Source: Aquimonas voraii (GTDB taxonomy: Bacteria > Pseudomonadota > Gammaproteobacteria > Xanthomonadales > Xanthomonadaceae). Taken from it: 64,000 nt of DNA. Below are positions 53,403-62,842 of this stretch, piece after piece (the first letter of the stretch is position 1; the number at the start of each line of letters is the position of its first letter). The DNA lies in assembly GCF_900101825.1 (NCBI RefSeq), contig NZ_FNAG01000012.1, forward strand, positions 1 through 64,000. Reading direction: 5' to 3'. Made by a program: the position numbers and the translations under genes. The notes below the pieces were generated by a model. It made no database searches. It was not told the DNA's origin and saw only the letters and a list, made by a program, of their open reading frames with translations.

Positions 53403-54164
53403 ATGCACATCGACCACATCGGCCACGGCCCACCGCTTGTCCTTATTCACGGCTGGGCCATGCACAGCGGCGTGTTCTCGCCGCTGATCGAGCGCCTGTC
53501 CGAACACCATGCGCTGCACCTGGTCGACCTGCCCGGTCATGGCTACAGCGGGGAGCGCGATGACATCGACCTCGCCAATGCCGCCGCGCGCATCGCCCAG
53601 CTCGTGCCGCCCGCGCCCTGGTTGGGCTGGTCGCTGGGCGGGCAGATCGCGCTGCAGGCGGCGATCGAGCAGCCCGGGCGCGTGCAGGGCCTGATCGCCA
53701 TCGCCAGCTCGCCGCGCTTCGTGCGTGGGCCGGACTGGCCGCAGGCGGTGTCGCCCGAAATCTTCGAGCAGTTCGCCGACGAACTCGTCCGCGATTACAC
53801 CGGCACGCTGGAGCGCTTCCTGAGCCTCGAATCGATCGGCAGCGAGCACGGCCGCGAGGTGCTGAAGACCCTGCGTGCCTGCGTGTTCGCCCGCGGCGAG
53901 CCCGCGCAGTCGGCCCTGTTGCAGGGCCTCGCCATGCTTGGCCACGTCGACCTGCGCGATGAGCTGCGCCACTTGGACGTGCCCAGCCTATGGATCGCCG
54001 GCCGCCGCGATCGTCTGGTGCCGCCTGCGGCGATGCGCGCTGCCGCCGATCTTCAGCCCGGCGCGCGCTATCTCTGCATCGAGGGTGCGGGGCATGCGCC
54101 CTTTATCAGCCATACCGAGGACTGCCTGCGGGCGATTCTCGAGTTCGTGGCGGGGGTGGGCTGA
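53403..54164 (+). CDS. bioH: Pimeloyl-ACP methyl ester esterase
   Basis: The 253-residue alpha/beta hydrolase has VLIHGWAMHSGVF (oxyanion-hole region), the nucleophile in GWSLGGQIAL, the aspartate in GRRDRLVPP and the histidine in GAGHAPFISH. It releases pimeloyl-ACP from its methyl ester. It lies after bioF behind the heptamer tract, keeping the biotin genes together. BioC is not in the window. Confidence 0.9.
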   Translation: MHIDHIGHGPPLVLIHGWAMHSGVFSPLIERLSEHHALHLVDLPGHGYSGERDDIDLANAAARIAQLVPPAPWLGWSLGGQIALQAAIEQPGRVQGLIAIASSPRFVRGPDWPQAVSPEIFEQFADELVRDYTGTLERFLSLESIGSEHGREVLKTLRACVFARGEPAQSALLQGLAMLGHVDLRDELRHLDVPSLWIAGRRDRLVPPAAMRAAADLQPGARYLCIEGAGHAPFISHTEDCLRAILEFVAGVG

Positions 54165-54256
54165 AGAGCGGAGATTCGGGATTTGGATTTCGGGATTCGC
54201 AGAAGCCGCGGACTGTTCCGCGCTCATGGACCCCGGCTCCTTGCTGATTCTCTTGT

Positions 54257-54320
54257 GAGCCTGCTCGCAGGCGACCGCAGTCTGCGCACCGCAGAGCCGC
54301 TTCGGGTGGCGAGCAGGCTC
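54257..54320. repeat. Long inverted repeat between bioH and the amidase
   Basis: GAGCCTGCTCGC (54257-54268) and GCGAGCAGGCTC (54309-54320) are perfect 12-bp arms with a 40-nt loop between convergent genes. It may act as a transcription terminator or REP element. Confidence 0.5.
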
Positions 54321-54361
54321 GCTTCTGCAAGCCGCTGGCGATCCGCGTGTCGCGTGGCGCG

Positions 54362-55930
54362 CTACTCCTCCGCTCCCGCCGGCCCGCGCTCGGTATAGGT
54401 GGGCGGTTTGCGCCACTGCGTGGCCTGTTCAAACGCATACGCGTAGCCGATCAGCTTGGCCTCGCTGAACTTCGCGCCGAACAGGGTCAGGCCCACCGGC
54501 AGGCCGTGCACCTGGCCCATCGGCACGCTGATGCTGGGATAGCCCGCGACCGCCGCCATACCGGAACTGCCGCCGCTGGGGCTGTCGCCATTGACCCAGT
54601 CGACCCGCCAGGCCGGGCCCGTGCTGGGGCCGATCAGGGCGTCGAGCCGGTGCTCGGCCATCGCCGCGTCGATGCCCTCCGGGCCGGCCAGACGGCGCGC
54701 GTCGTCGCGCGCGCGCAGATAGGCGGGCACCTCGGTGCCGCCGCTGGCGGCCGCCTGCTCCATCCACTGCTGGCCGAACCAGCGCAGTACGGTGTCTGCG
54801 CGCGCGCCGTTGAAGGCGATGACCTCGTCGATGGTCTTCACCGGCACGCCGCTGCGAGTGGCGAGGTAGGCGTTCAGATCGTCGCGGAACTCGTGCACCA
54901 GCACGGTCAGCTCGTTGCGCGAGGCCTCGGCGCGGGTCGGCAGGCTCACGTTGTCGACAATCTCCGCGCCGGCCTCGCGCAGGGCCTCGATGGCCGCCTC
55001 GAAACGCGCGTCGACGCCGCGATGAAACCCGGCCAGCTCGCGCACCACGCCGATGCGCGCGCCTTTCAGCGCGCCAGCATCCAGCGCCGCGAGGTAGTCG
55101 ACTTCAGGCGCGCCGCTGTCGACGGTTGAGGGGTCGCGCGGATCGCTTCCCACCACGGCCTGCAGCAGCAGCGCGGCATCGCGCACGCTGCGCGCCATCG
55201 GCCCGGCGGTGTCCTGGCTGGAGCTGATCGGCACGATGCCGGCGCGGCTGACCAGGCCGATGCTGGGCTTGATGCCGACCAGACCGTTGACCGAACTCGG
55301 ACACAGGATGCTGCCGTCGGTTTCGGTGCCGATCGTCGCTGTGGCCAGGCTGGCGGCCGCAGCCGCGCCACTGCCCGAGGACGAGCCGCAGGGCGAGCGC
55401 TCCAGCGCGTAGGGATTCCTGGTCTGGCCTCCGCGGCTGCTCCAGCCGCTGCTGCTGCGGCGGCCGCGGAAGTTGGCCCACTCGCTCAGGTTGGTCTTGC
55501 CGAGGATCACCGCGCCGGCCTCGCGCAGACGCGCGGCGACGGTCGCGTCCTGCGCGGCGGGCTCGCCGACCAGGGCGATCGAGCCGGCCGAGGTCTGCAT
55601 GGCGTCGCCGGTGTCGATGTTGTCCTTCAGCAGGACGGGGATGCCATGCAGGGGCCCACGAATCGTGCCGGCCGCGCGCTCGGCATCCAGCGCTTCGGCG
55701 ATCTTCAGGGCATCGGGGTTCAGTTCGATGACCGAGTTGATCCGCGGGCCCGCACGGTCGATGCGCTCGATCCGGTCGATGTAGGCCCGCACCAGGTCCT
55801 GCGCGCTCACCGTGCCGGCCGCCTGCGCCGCGGCGAGCTCTTCGATGCTGGCTTCCTCGACCTCGAAGGCGCGCAGGCCCGGCGAGGCCAGCCCCAGCAG
55901 CAGGGGAAGCAGTGCAATCAAGGGGCGCAT
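54362..55930 (-). CDS. Exported amidase-signature enzyme
   Basis: From ATG 55930 (AGGAG 8 nt upstream) the 522-residue protein has a signal peptide (MRPLIALLPLLLGLASPGLR, then AFE). The amidase-signature triad is visible: lysine in VLLKDNIDTG, cis-serine in the SSSQDTAGPM region, and nucleophile serine in the GSSSGSGAAAAA loop. It hydrolyses an amide in the periplasm; the substrate is unknown. A GatA role is unlikely because of the signal peptide. Confidence 0.88.
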   Translation of the reverse strand: MRPLIALLPLLLGLASPGLRAFEVEEASIEELAAAQAAGTVSAQDLVRAYIDRIERIDRAGPRINSVIELNPDALKIAEALDAERAAGTIRGPLHGIPVLLKDNIDTGDAMQTSAGSIALVGEPAAQDATVAARLREAGAVILGKTNLSEWANFRGRRSSSGWSSRGGQTRNPYALERSPCGSSSGSGAAAAASLATATIGTETDGSILCPSSVNGLVGIKPSIGLVSRAGIVPISSSQDTAGPMARSVRDAALLLQAVVGSDPRDPSTVDSGAPEVDYLAALDAGALKGARIGVVRELAGFHRGVDARFEAAIEALREAGAEIVDNVSLPTRAEASRNELTVLVHEFRDDLNAYLATRSGVPVKTIDEVIAFNGARADTVLRWFGQQWMEQAAASGGTEVPAYLRARDDARRLAGPEGIDAAMAEHRLDALIGPSTGPAWRVDWVNGDSPSGGSSGMAAVAGYPSISVPMGQVHGLPVGLTLFGAKFSEAKLIGYAYAFEQATQWRKPPTYTERGPAGAEE

Positions 55931-56215
55931 GCGGAGACTCCTGAACTGGAAACGCACGCATGCTGCACCCGACAGCGCCGCGCTGACAGTGACGAACGCT
56001 GGGGCGGGCGATGACGACGTCGCGCAGGCGGGCAGGGCCTCAGGCTGCGGGTCAGGTCAGCGACACCCCTGCGACAGCCCTCGATGAGCCCAGACCGGCA
56101 GTGCGAATTGCTTTCCGGGCTGCAAGGGGGCCAAGGTGCCATCACCGTCGCCTTCCGCTGCGTCCAAGCGATCCCGCGCGCCAACGAATCCCGAACCCCA
56201 ATCCCCGGCTCCCAA

Positions 56216-58354
56216 ATGAAAACATTCGCCCGCTTTGCACTCGTGATCGCGTTCGTCTTCTTGTTCGTCTGGGCCTGGCGCAGCGGACTGATCGCCGAGC
56301 TCGACTTCTCGACGCTCAAGAACCGCCAGGGTGAGCTGTCGGCCTGGGTTGATGCGCATCGGCTCCTGGCGTTCGCCAGCTTCTTCGGCGTCTACGTGCT
56401 GGTGACCGCCGCATCGATCCCCGGCGCTGCCGTGCTGACGCTGGCGGCTGGCGCGCTGTTCGGGCTCGGCTGGGGCGTGCTGCTGGTGTCTTTCGCCAGC
56501 ACGATCGGCGCCTCGCTGGCCTTTCTGTCGGCGCGCTTCCTGTTCCGCGAGGCCATCGAAAAACGCTTCGGCGAGCGCCTGCGCGGCATCGATGAGGGCG
56601 TGCGCCGCGAGGGCGCGTTCTACCTGTTCACCCTGCGCGTGGTGCCGCTGTTTCCCTTCTTCGTGGTCAACCTGGTCAGCGGCCTGACCTCGTTGCGCCT
56701 GTGGACCTACTACTGGGTCAGCCAGCTCGGCATGCTGCCGGCCACCGTGGTCTACGTGTATGCCGGCACCCAGCTGGCCAGCATCGAATCGCCGCGCGAC
56801 ATCGCCTCGCCCGGCCTGCTGCTGGCCTTTGCCGCGATCGGCCTGCTGCCGCTGCTCCTGAAGGGCGTGCTGGGCTGGCTGAAGGCGCGCCGCGTCTACG
56901 CGGGCTTCCAGCGTCCGAAGCGCTACGACTACAACCTGATCGCCATCGGCGCGGGCTCGGCGGGTCTCGTGACCGCCTACATCGGTGCGGCGGTGAAGGC
57001 CAAGGTGGCGTTGATCGAGAAGCACCGCATGGGCGGTGACTGCCTCAACACCGGCTGCGTGCCCAGCAAGGCCCTGATCCGCAGCGCGCGTCTGCTGGCC
57101 GAGGCGCGGGAGAGCGAGAACCTTGGGATCCGCCGCCTGCACGCCGAGTTCGACTTCGCCGAGGTGATGGAGCGCGTGCAGCGGGTGATCCAGAGGATCG
57201 AGCCGCACGATTCGGTGGAGCGCTACACCGGCTTGGGCGTGGATGTGATCGAAGGCGAGGCCAAGCTGGTCAGCCCTTGGGAAGTCGAGGTCGGTGGACG
57301 CCGGATCAGCGCGCGTTCGATCGTGATCGCCACCGGCGCGCGGCCGACCGTGCCGCCGATTCCGGGCCTGAACGATCTCAACTACCTCACCAGCGACACG
57401 CTGTGGAGCCTGCGTGAGCTTCCGAAACGCTTGCTGGTGCTGGGCGGCGGGCCGATCGGCTGCGAGCTGGCGCAGTGCTTCGCCCGCTTCGGCGCACAGG
57501 TGCGGATCGTCGAGATGGCCGAGCGCCTCTTGCCGCGCGAGGACGCCGAGGCTGGCGCCGAGCTGGCCTCGCGGCTTGAGCGCGAGGGCGTCGAACTCGC
57601 GCTCGCGACCCGCGCGCTGCGCTTCGAGCGCCTGCCCGACGGCAGTGGCCGCCTGCATGCGAAGGGCCCGCAGGGCGAGCAGCACTTCGACTTTGACCGC
57701 GTGCTGCTGGCGCTGGGGCGTACGCCGAATACTCAGGGCTTCGGGCTGCAGGAGCTTGGCGTCGAGCTTGGCCCGCGTGGCCATGTCGCGGTCGATGCGC
57801 TGATGCGTACCAACTTCCCGAACATCCTCGTGGCCGGCGATGTCGCCGGGCCCTACCAGTTCACCCACGTCGCCTCGCACCAGGCCTGGTACGCCGCGGT
57901 GAATGGTCTGTTGGCACCGTTCTGGAGCTACGCCGTTGACTATCGGGTGATCCCCTGGGTCACCTTCACCGACCCTGAGGTGGCGCGCGTGGGCCTGAGC
58001 GAGGACGAAGCCCGCGAGCGCGGCATCGAGGTCGAAGTCACCCGCTACGGCATCGATGACTTGGACCGCGCGATCGCCGACGGCAACGCCCACGGCTTCG
58101 TCAAGGTGCTGACCGCACCCGGCAAGGACCGCATCCTCGGCGCGCTGATCGTCGGCGCGCACGCCGGCGAGCTGCTGCCCGAGTTCGTGCTGGCAATGAA
58201 ACACGGTATCGGCCTGAACAAACTGCTCGGCACCATCCACGTCTACCCGACCATGAGCGAGGCCAACAAGTACGCCGCCGGCGTGTGGAAGCGTGCCAAT
58301 GCCCCGCAGACCGCGCTGCGCTGGGCCGAGCGCTTTTTCGCCTGGCGGCGGTAG
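56216..58354 (+). CDS. TVP38/DedA-like membrane domain fused to a mercuric-reductase-type flavoprotein
   Basis: The start at 56216 gives 712 residues. Residues 1 to about 225 form a TVP38/TMEM64 (SNARE-associated, DedA-like) membrane domain with several hydrophobic helices and a SIPGAAVLTLAAGALFG motif. Residues about 235-712 are a complete class-I pyridine-nucleotide disulphide oxidoreductase: FAD motif IGAGSAG (about 242), redox pair CLNTGC (about 276-281), NAD motif GGGPIGCEL (about 409), and dimerisation-domain HVYPTMSEA (about 675). It lacks a heavy-metal-binding N-terminus, so mercury reduction is not implied. It probably couples membrane lipid or quinone chemistry to NAD(P)H. Confidence 0.88.
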   Translation: MKTFARFALVIAFVFLFVWAWRSGLIAELDFSTLKNRQGELSAWVDAHRLLAFASFFGVYVLVTAASIPGAAVLTLAAGALFGLGWGVLLVSFASTIGASLAFLSARFLFREAIEKRFGERLRGIDEGVRREGAFYLFTLRVVPLFPFFVVNLVSGLTSLRLWTYYWVSQLGMLPATVVYVYAGTQLASIESPRDIASPGLLLAFAAIGLLPLLLKGVLGWLKARRVYAGFQRPKRYDYNLIAIGAGSAGLVTAYIGAAVKAKVALIEKHRMGGDCLNTGCVPSKALIRSARLLAEARESENLGIRRLHAEFDFAEVMERVQRVIQRIEPHDSVERYTGLGVDVIEGEAKLVSPWEVEVGGRRISARSIVIATGARPTVPPIPGLNDLNYLTSDTLWSLRELPKRLLVLGGGPIGCELAQCFARFGAQVRIVEMAERLLPREDAEAGAELASRLEREGVELALATRALRFERLPDGSGRLHAKGPQGEQHFDFDRVLLALGRTPNTQGFGLQELGVELGPRGHVAVDALMRTNFPNILVAGDVAGPYQFTHVASHQAWYAAVNGLLAPFWSYAVDYRVIPWVTFTDPEVARVGLSEDEARERGIEVEVTRYGIDDLDRAIADGNAHGFVKVLTAPGKDRILGALIVGAHAGELLPEFVLAMKHGIGLNKLLGTIHVYPTMSEANKYAAGVWKRANAPQTALRWAERFFAWRR

Positions 58355-58477
58355 ACCGGATCTCGCCGCCGGAGCCTGGGCGCCGGCACGTCGGCGCCGG
58401 CAGCCGCCCTTGCGATCGCGTGCCCGCACTGATCGAATCTGCGGCGGGCACATCGCCCGCGGCAGCAGGAGCCCGGC

Positions 58478-59029
58478 GTGGACGTCGACATCACTGAGCT
58501 GTTGCGCCAGCACCGGGCCGGCGATCGCACTGCCTTCGACCGCCTGCTGCCGCATGTCTACCCGCAGCTGCAGATGATCGCCCGCCAGCAGCTGCGGCGC
58601 TTTGCCGATGCCGCCCTGCTGCAGGCCACCGAACTGGTGCAGGAGACCTACCTGCAGCTGGTCGAGGAGTGCGGCGTGGACTGGCAGGACCGCGGACATT
58701 TCTTCGCCATCTGCGCGCGCGCCATGCGCCGCATCCTAGTGGATCTCGCGCGTCGGCGCAGCGCGCAGAAGCGCGGCGGCGACGGTGTCCACGTCGAGCT
58801 GGAGGAGAACAGTGCGTCCATCGAAGCCTTGAGCGAGCAGGTGCTGGCCCTCGACCAGGCCCTGCAGCGGCTGCACGTGGCCAATCCGCGCCTGGTCGCG
58901 CTGATCGAATGCCGCTGCTTTGCCGGCTTGGGAGAGGCCGAGGCCGCCGAGGCGCTGGGACTTTCGCTGCGCACCGTGCAGCGCGACTGGCTGCGCGCGC
59001 GGGTCTGGCTGCAGGCGGCCCTGACGTGA
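58478..59029 (+). CDS. ECF-type sigma factor (TIGR02999-like)
   Basis: The 183-residue protein starts at GTG behind GCAGGAG. Region 2 includes LVQETYLQLVE and the FFAICARAMRRILVDLARRR segment characteristic of the TIGR02999 sigma family. Region 4 is AEAAEALGLSLRTVQRDWLR. It overlaps the next start by 4 bp (GTGA), pairing it with a serine/threonine kinase, an arrangement repeated in this bacterial order. Confidence 0.85.
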   Translation: MDVDITELLRQHRAGDRTAFDRLLPHVYPQLQMIARQQLRRFADAALLQATELVQETYLQLVEECGVDWQDRGHFFAICARAMRRILVDLARRRSAQKRGGDGVHVELEENSASIEALSEQVLALDQALQRLHVANPRLVALIECRCFAGLGEAEAAEALGLSLRTVQRDWLRARVWLQAALT

Positions 59030-61959
59030 TTCAGGCGCCGGGCCCGGCGACCTCTGATGGCAGCGTCTCCGGGACGGCGGCGCGGTCGGACGCTGGGCTG
59101 GAAGCCTCGGGCGAGAGCTTCGGCGCTTCGGCTTCCGCCGGTGCGGACCTTGCCGCTCTCGATGCCGAGGCTCTGCGGCAGCTCGACGCCGCGCTGGAGC
59201 GGCTGCTTGAGCTCGACGCCGCCGCACGCGCCGACGCCTTGGCCGCACAGCCGGCGGCGCTGCAACCTGCGCTGCGCCAGCTGCTGGCGGCCGCCGAGCA
59301 CCTGCAGCCGGAGCGCACGGCGGCGCCGCTGCAGCTGCTGCAGGCGCTGGCGCAGGCACCCGAAGCGCCGGATCTGCAGACGCAGGCGACAGCTGACACG
59401 GCCGTCCAGCAGGTGGGCGAATGGCGGCTGCTGGCCGAGCTGGGCCGCGGCGGCATGGGCAGCGTGCATCTGGGCGAGCGGCGCAGCCATGGGTTCGTGC
59501 AGCAGGCGGCGGTCAAGCGCCTGCATGCGGGCATCGACTCGCGCGAGTTCCTGCGGCGCTTCGAGCGCGAGCGACGCATTCTTGCCGAGCTGTCGCACCC
59601 GGGCATCGCCCGGCTGATCGACGGCGGCGAAGACGCCGATGGCCGACCCTATCTGGTGATGGAGCGGGTCGAAGGCGAACCCATTGACCGCTACTGCGAC
59701 AGCGCCCGGCTCGACATCGGTGCCCGCGTCGCGCTCTGCCTGCAGGTGCTGGATGCGCTCGCGCATGCGCACCGCAGCGGCGTGCTGCATCGGGACATCA
59801 AGCCCTCGAACCTGCTGGTCGATGCGTCCGGGCGGCCGCATCTGCTGGACTTCGGCATCGCCAAACCGCTACAGGGCGCGGCCGACGAGCAGGCCACCGC
59901 CACCGCGCTGCGTCTGCTGACGCCGCAGTATGCCAGCCCCGAACAGCTGCTGGGCCAGCCGATGGGCGTGGCCGCCGACCTGTACCAGATGGGCCTGCTG
60001 CTCTACCTGCTGCTGAGCGGCTGCCAGGCGCAGCAGCCCACCGACCCCAGCCCGGCGGCGCTGCAGCGCGCGGTGTGCGAGCAGCTGCCGCTGCCGCCGA
60101 GCCAGCACTTCGCCGAGGGCGACGACCTGCAGCGCCGCGCCGAGGCCCGCAGCGCCTCGCCGAAGGCGCTGCGGCGAAGGCTGCGCGGTGACCTCGACCG
60201 CATCGTGCTGATGTGCCTGCGCAAGGAGTCGCCTGCGCGCTATGCCGATGCCGACAGCCTGGCCGAGGATCTGCGGCGCTGGCAGCGAGGGCTGCCGGTG
60301 CGTGCGCGCAGCCCGAGCCTCGCCTATCGGCTGCGGCGCCTGCTGGCGCGGCATCCGTTGGAGTCCGCGGTGCTCGGGCTGCTGGCCGCGGTGCTGCTGC
60401 TGTTCGCCCTGCAGCAGCGCGAGCAGGCGCTGGCGCTGGCGGCCGAGCGCGACCACGCGGCGGCGCAGGCGCTGCGCGCCGAGCGGGTCAAGGCGATGCT
60501 GCTGCAGCTGCTCGCCCAGGCCGACCCCGAGCGCAGCGGAGTCGCCGACCTCAGCGTGCGCGAAGTGCTTGCACGCGGGCTGGAGCCGCTCGAAGCCGAG
60601 CTGGCGGCGGACCCGCCGCTGGGCTTCGACCTGCGCCTGACCGTCGCCGACGCGCAGCTCAGTCTGGGGTTGCCGGACGAGGCCTGGGCCGAGATCGAAC
60701 GCGCGGGCGCGGTTCTGGCAGAGGGCGCGCGCAGCCTTGAGCAGCGCCAACTCTGGTGGCTCCTTGCCGGGCGCGCGCGCTATGAGCTGGGCGACTATGC
60801 CCAGGCGCGCACTCTGCTGGAGCAGGCCGTCGCCGGGTCTGAAGCTCATGACTCGGACGCATCGCGCACGCTGCAGTGGGAGGCACGCAAAGCCCTCGGC
60901 TGGGTCGAGCTCGCAGATGGGCGGATCGAGCGGGCCGATGCCCTGTTCAGCGCACTGTTGGCAGAGATCGAAGCGCAGACCGTGCCCACGAGCCGGCCAC
61001 AGCCGGGCCTTCCGCCCGCCACCCCGTCAAGCTCACAGCCGGACAGCGAGCTGGCCCTGGCCGGGATCCTCAACAGTCTGGGCTCGGCGCGTCGCGCTGC
61101 CGGCCAGCTCGACTCGGCCACCGGGCTGCTGCAGCGCTCCAACGCGCTGTATGCGCGCCTGCTGCCGGCCGGCCATCCGGAGCGTATCCACGTCATCAAC
61201 AATCTTGCCGTGCTGTATCGCAGCCGCGGCGATGAGGCTGCGGCTGAAGCCCTGTACCGGCAGGTGCTGGACGACAGCCGTGAGACGCGCGGAACCCTGC
61301 ACCCTGGAACAGCGACGATCATGAACAATCTGGCGCGGCTGCTGAAGTCGCAGGGCCGCCTGGAGGAAGCGCTGGCGCTGTTGCACGAAGCCCTGAAGAT
61401 CCGCAGCGAGCGCCTGGGCGAGCGTCATCCCCTGGTGGCGATGACCCACAGCGACATCGGCTGGGTGCAGCACGACCGCAGCGAGCTCGCAGCCGCAGAA
61501 CAGCACTACCGGCTTGCACTCGATCTGTATCCCGCCGGCCACGCCTGGCGCGCCGCCACCGTGTTCAACCTCGGACGTGTGTTCGAGGCGCGTGGGCAGC
61601 TGGAGCACGCCGAGCAGCACTACCGCGAAGCCCTGCAGGACCAGCAGCGCCAGTACGGCGCCGAGCACGAACGGGTCGGCATCGATCATCTGCATCTCGG
61701 CATCGTGCTGCGCAAGCAGGGCAGGCTGCAGGACGCGGCGCTGGAGCTTGATCACGCCGCCCGCGTGTTCGCCGCTGCCCTGCCTGCGACCCACGACCGC
61801 TTCGCGCAGCTGTGGATCGCCCAGGCGGATCTTGCCGAGTCTGCCGGTCGCAGCGCCGAGGCGCGTGCCCTGCTTGAGCGCGCACTGGCCCACCGCCAGC
61901 ACCGCTTGGGGCCGGACGATGGCCGCACGCAGGCGGTGCGCGCGCGACTGCGACCCTGA
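59026..61959 (+). CDS. Serine/threonine protein kinase with membrane helix and C-terminal TPRs
   Basis: The GTG at 59026 overlaps the sigma-factor stop and gives 977 residues. After an alanine-rich N-terminus the Hanks-type kinase domain (about 135-440) has GRGGMGSVHLGE, the ATP lysine in AAVKRL, HRDIKPSNLL (catalytic Asp) and DFGIAKP. A transmembrane helix follows (ESAVLGLLAAVLLLFALQQ, about 445). The C-terminal half contains tetratricopeptide repeats (about 600-960) such as HVINNLAVLYRSRGDEAAAE. It probably senses a partner through the TPRs and controls the coupled sigma factor. Confidence 0.88.
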   Translation: MIQAPGPATSDGSVSGTAARSDAGLEASGESFGASASAGADLAALDAEALRQLDAALERLLELDAAARADALAAQPAALQPALRQLLAAAEHLQPERTAAPLQLLQALAQAPEAPDLQTQATADTAVQQVGEWRLLAELGRGGMGSVHLGERRSHGFVQQAAVKRLHAGIDSREFLRRFERERRILAELSHPGIARLIDGGEDADGRPYLVMERVEGEPIDRYCDSARLDIGARVALCLQVLDALAHAHRSGVLHRDIKPSNLLVDASGRPHLLDFGIAKPLQGAADEQATATALRLLTPQYASPEQLLGQPMGVAADLYQMGLLLYLLLSGCQAQQPTDPSPAALQRAVCEQLPLPPSQHFAEGDDLQRRAEARSASPKALRRRLRGDLDRIVLMCLRKESPARYADADSLAEDLRRWQRGLPVRARSPSLAYRLRRLLARHPLESAVLGLLAAVLLLFALQQREQALALAAERDHAAAQALRAERVKAMLLQLLAQADPERSGVADLSVREVLARGLEPLEAELAADPPLGFDLRLTVADAQLSLGLPDEAWAEIERAGAVLAEGARSLEQRQLWWLLAGRARYELGDYAQARTLLEQAVAGSEAHDSDASRTLQWEARKALGWVELADGRIERADALFSALLAEIEAQTVPTSRPQPGLPPATPSSSQPDSELALAGILNSLGSARRAAGQLDSATGLLQRSNALYARLLPAGHPERIHVINNLAVLYRSRGDEAAAEALYRQVLDDSRETRGTLHPGTATIMNNLARLLKSQGRLEEALALLHEALKIRSERLGERHPLVAMTHSDIGWVQHDRSELAAAEQHYRLALDLYPAGHAWRAATVFNLGRVFEARGQLEHAEQHYREALQDQQRQYGAEHERVGIDHLHLGIVLRKQGRLQDAALELDHAARVFAAALPATHDRFAQLWIAQADLAESAGRSAEARALLERALAHRQHRLGPDDGRTQAVRARLRP

Positions 61960-61966
61960 TCCACGT

Positions 61967-62641
61967 TCAGCGGCAGGCCGGATCGAGCCGGATCTGCACG
62001 CGTCGGCGGTTGTTGCCCTCGTTCGATTCCTTGACGGCGTCGTCGACGTCGAGCACGGCTTCGATCCAGCTGGCTCCGCCCGTCAGCGGCACCGTCAGCT
62101 CGAAGGTCCGGGCTTCGCCCGGCTCCAGCGACGGCTGCTGCAGCTCGCCAACCGCTCTGCCGGGGCTGTCATCGCGCTGCAGAAGCGGGCGCTGGCGCAG
62201 CAGGTGCCGCGCTGGGTTGCTGGCGCGCTGGCCGCCGTTCATCACGCCGATCTGCAGCTTGAGCTGACAGCGGCCGGCGGTATCGGCGACCACGGAAACC
62301 TGCAGGCGGTCGCCCCATTGGCCTGACTGCGTACCGAGCCTCAACTGCGGCAGCAGCATGAGGTCGGGCCGCGGCAGCTGTATCGGCGCATGCAGATGCA
62401 GCTCGCCCTGTCCGGGCCCATCGGGGTCCGTGCAGTTGGAGTAGTGCACGGTGCCGCCCGGAGGTCGCGGGCAGTTGCCGGCCACGACGGCCTCGGTCAC
62501 CGCCGCTCCGGGCGTGCTGGCGGTCGACGGATGGGAACCCACCGGCGCTGCGCCAGACGTGGGCTGAGCGGAGACGTCCCCGCCCGCCGCGATCAAGGCG
62601 CAGCCGAACGGCAGGAACAGGAGGCGGGCGGTCATGCGCAT
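61967..62641 (-). CDS. Exported CARDB-like protein, function unknown
   Basis: The start at 62641 (MRMTARLLF, AAGGAC upstream) gives 224 residues with a signal peptide ending near VSA. After a low-complexity linker comes a beta-rich C-terminal domain (about 100-220) with DRLQVSVVADTAGRCQLKLQ and ending DVDDAVKESNEGNNRRRVQI, the NNxR pattern of CARDB (cell adhesion) domains. It is convergent with the kinase, 7 bp apart. Likely a periplasmic or surface protein. Confidence 0.65.
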   Translation of the reverse strand: MRMTARLLFLPFGCALIAAGGDVSAQPTSGAAPVGSHPSTASTPGAAVTEAVVAGNCPRPPGGTVHYSNCTDPDGPGQGELHLHAPIQLPRPDLMLLPQLRLGTQSGQWGDRLQVSVVADTAGRCQLKLQIGVMNGGQRASNPARHLLRQRPLLQRDDSPGRAVGELQQPSLEPGEARTFELTVPLTGGASWIEAVLDVDDAVKESNEGNNRRRVQIRLDPACR

Positions 62642-62842
62642 GGCGGTGTCCTTGCGGTGGGTGGGAGGGGCCGTGCCGGCTGGGCGAGGCCCGTGGAAGT
62701 AGTCGGATTCTTCCACCCAAATCCGCCAGCCGCGAGATTCGCGCCGAGGGTGGCGGGTTCTATCTGCGCTCTGCGACTAGGCCAAGGCGAGCCGGGAAAC
62801 CGCCCGCGCCGCATTCCCCTGACCGAACCCGAGGAGCCCACC

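Noticed and set aside
56216-58354. Mercuric reductase (merA)
   Set aside because: The heavy-metal-binding N-terminus and C-terminal vicinal cysteines are absent and no mer genes are nearby.
56057-58699. 880-codon minus-strand frame opposite the TVP38-flavoprotein fusion
   Set aside because: Shadow frame: repetitive H/Q/A/R composition and no motif, whereas the plus strand encodes intact FAD and NAD motifs.
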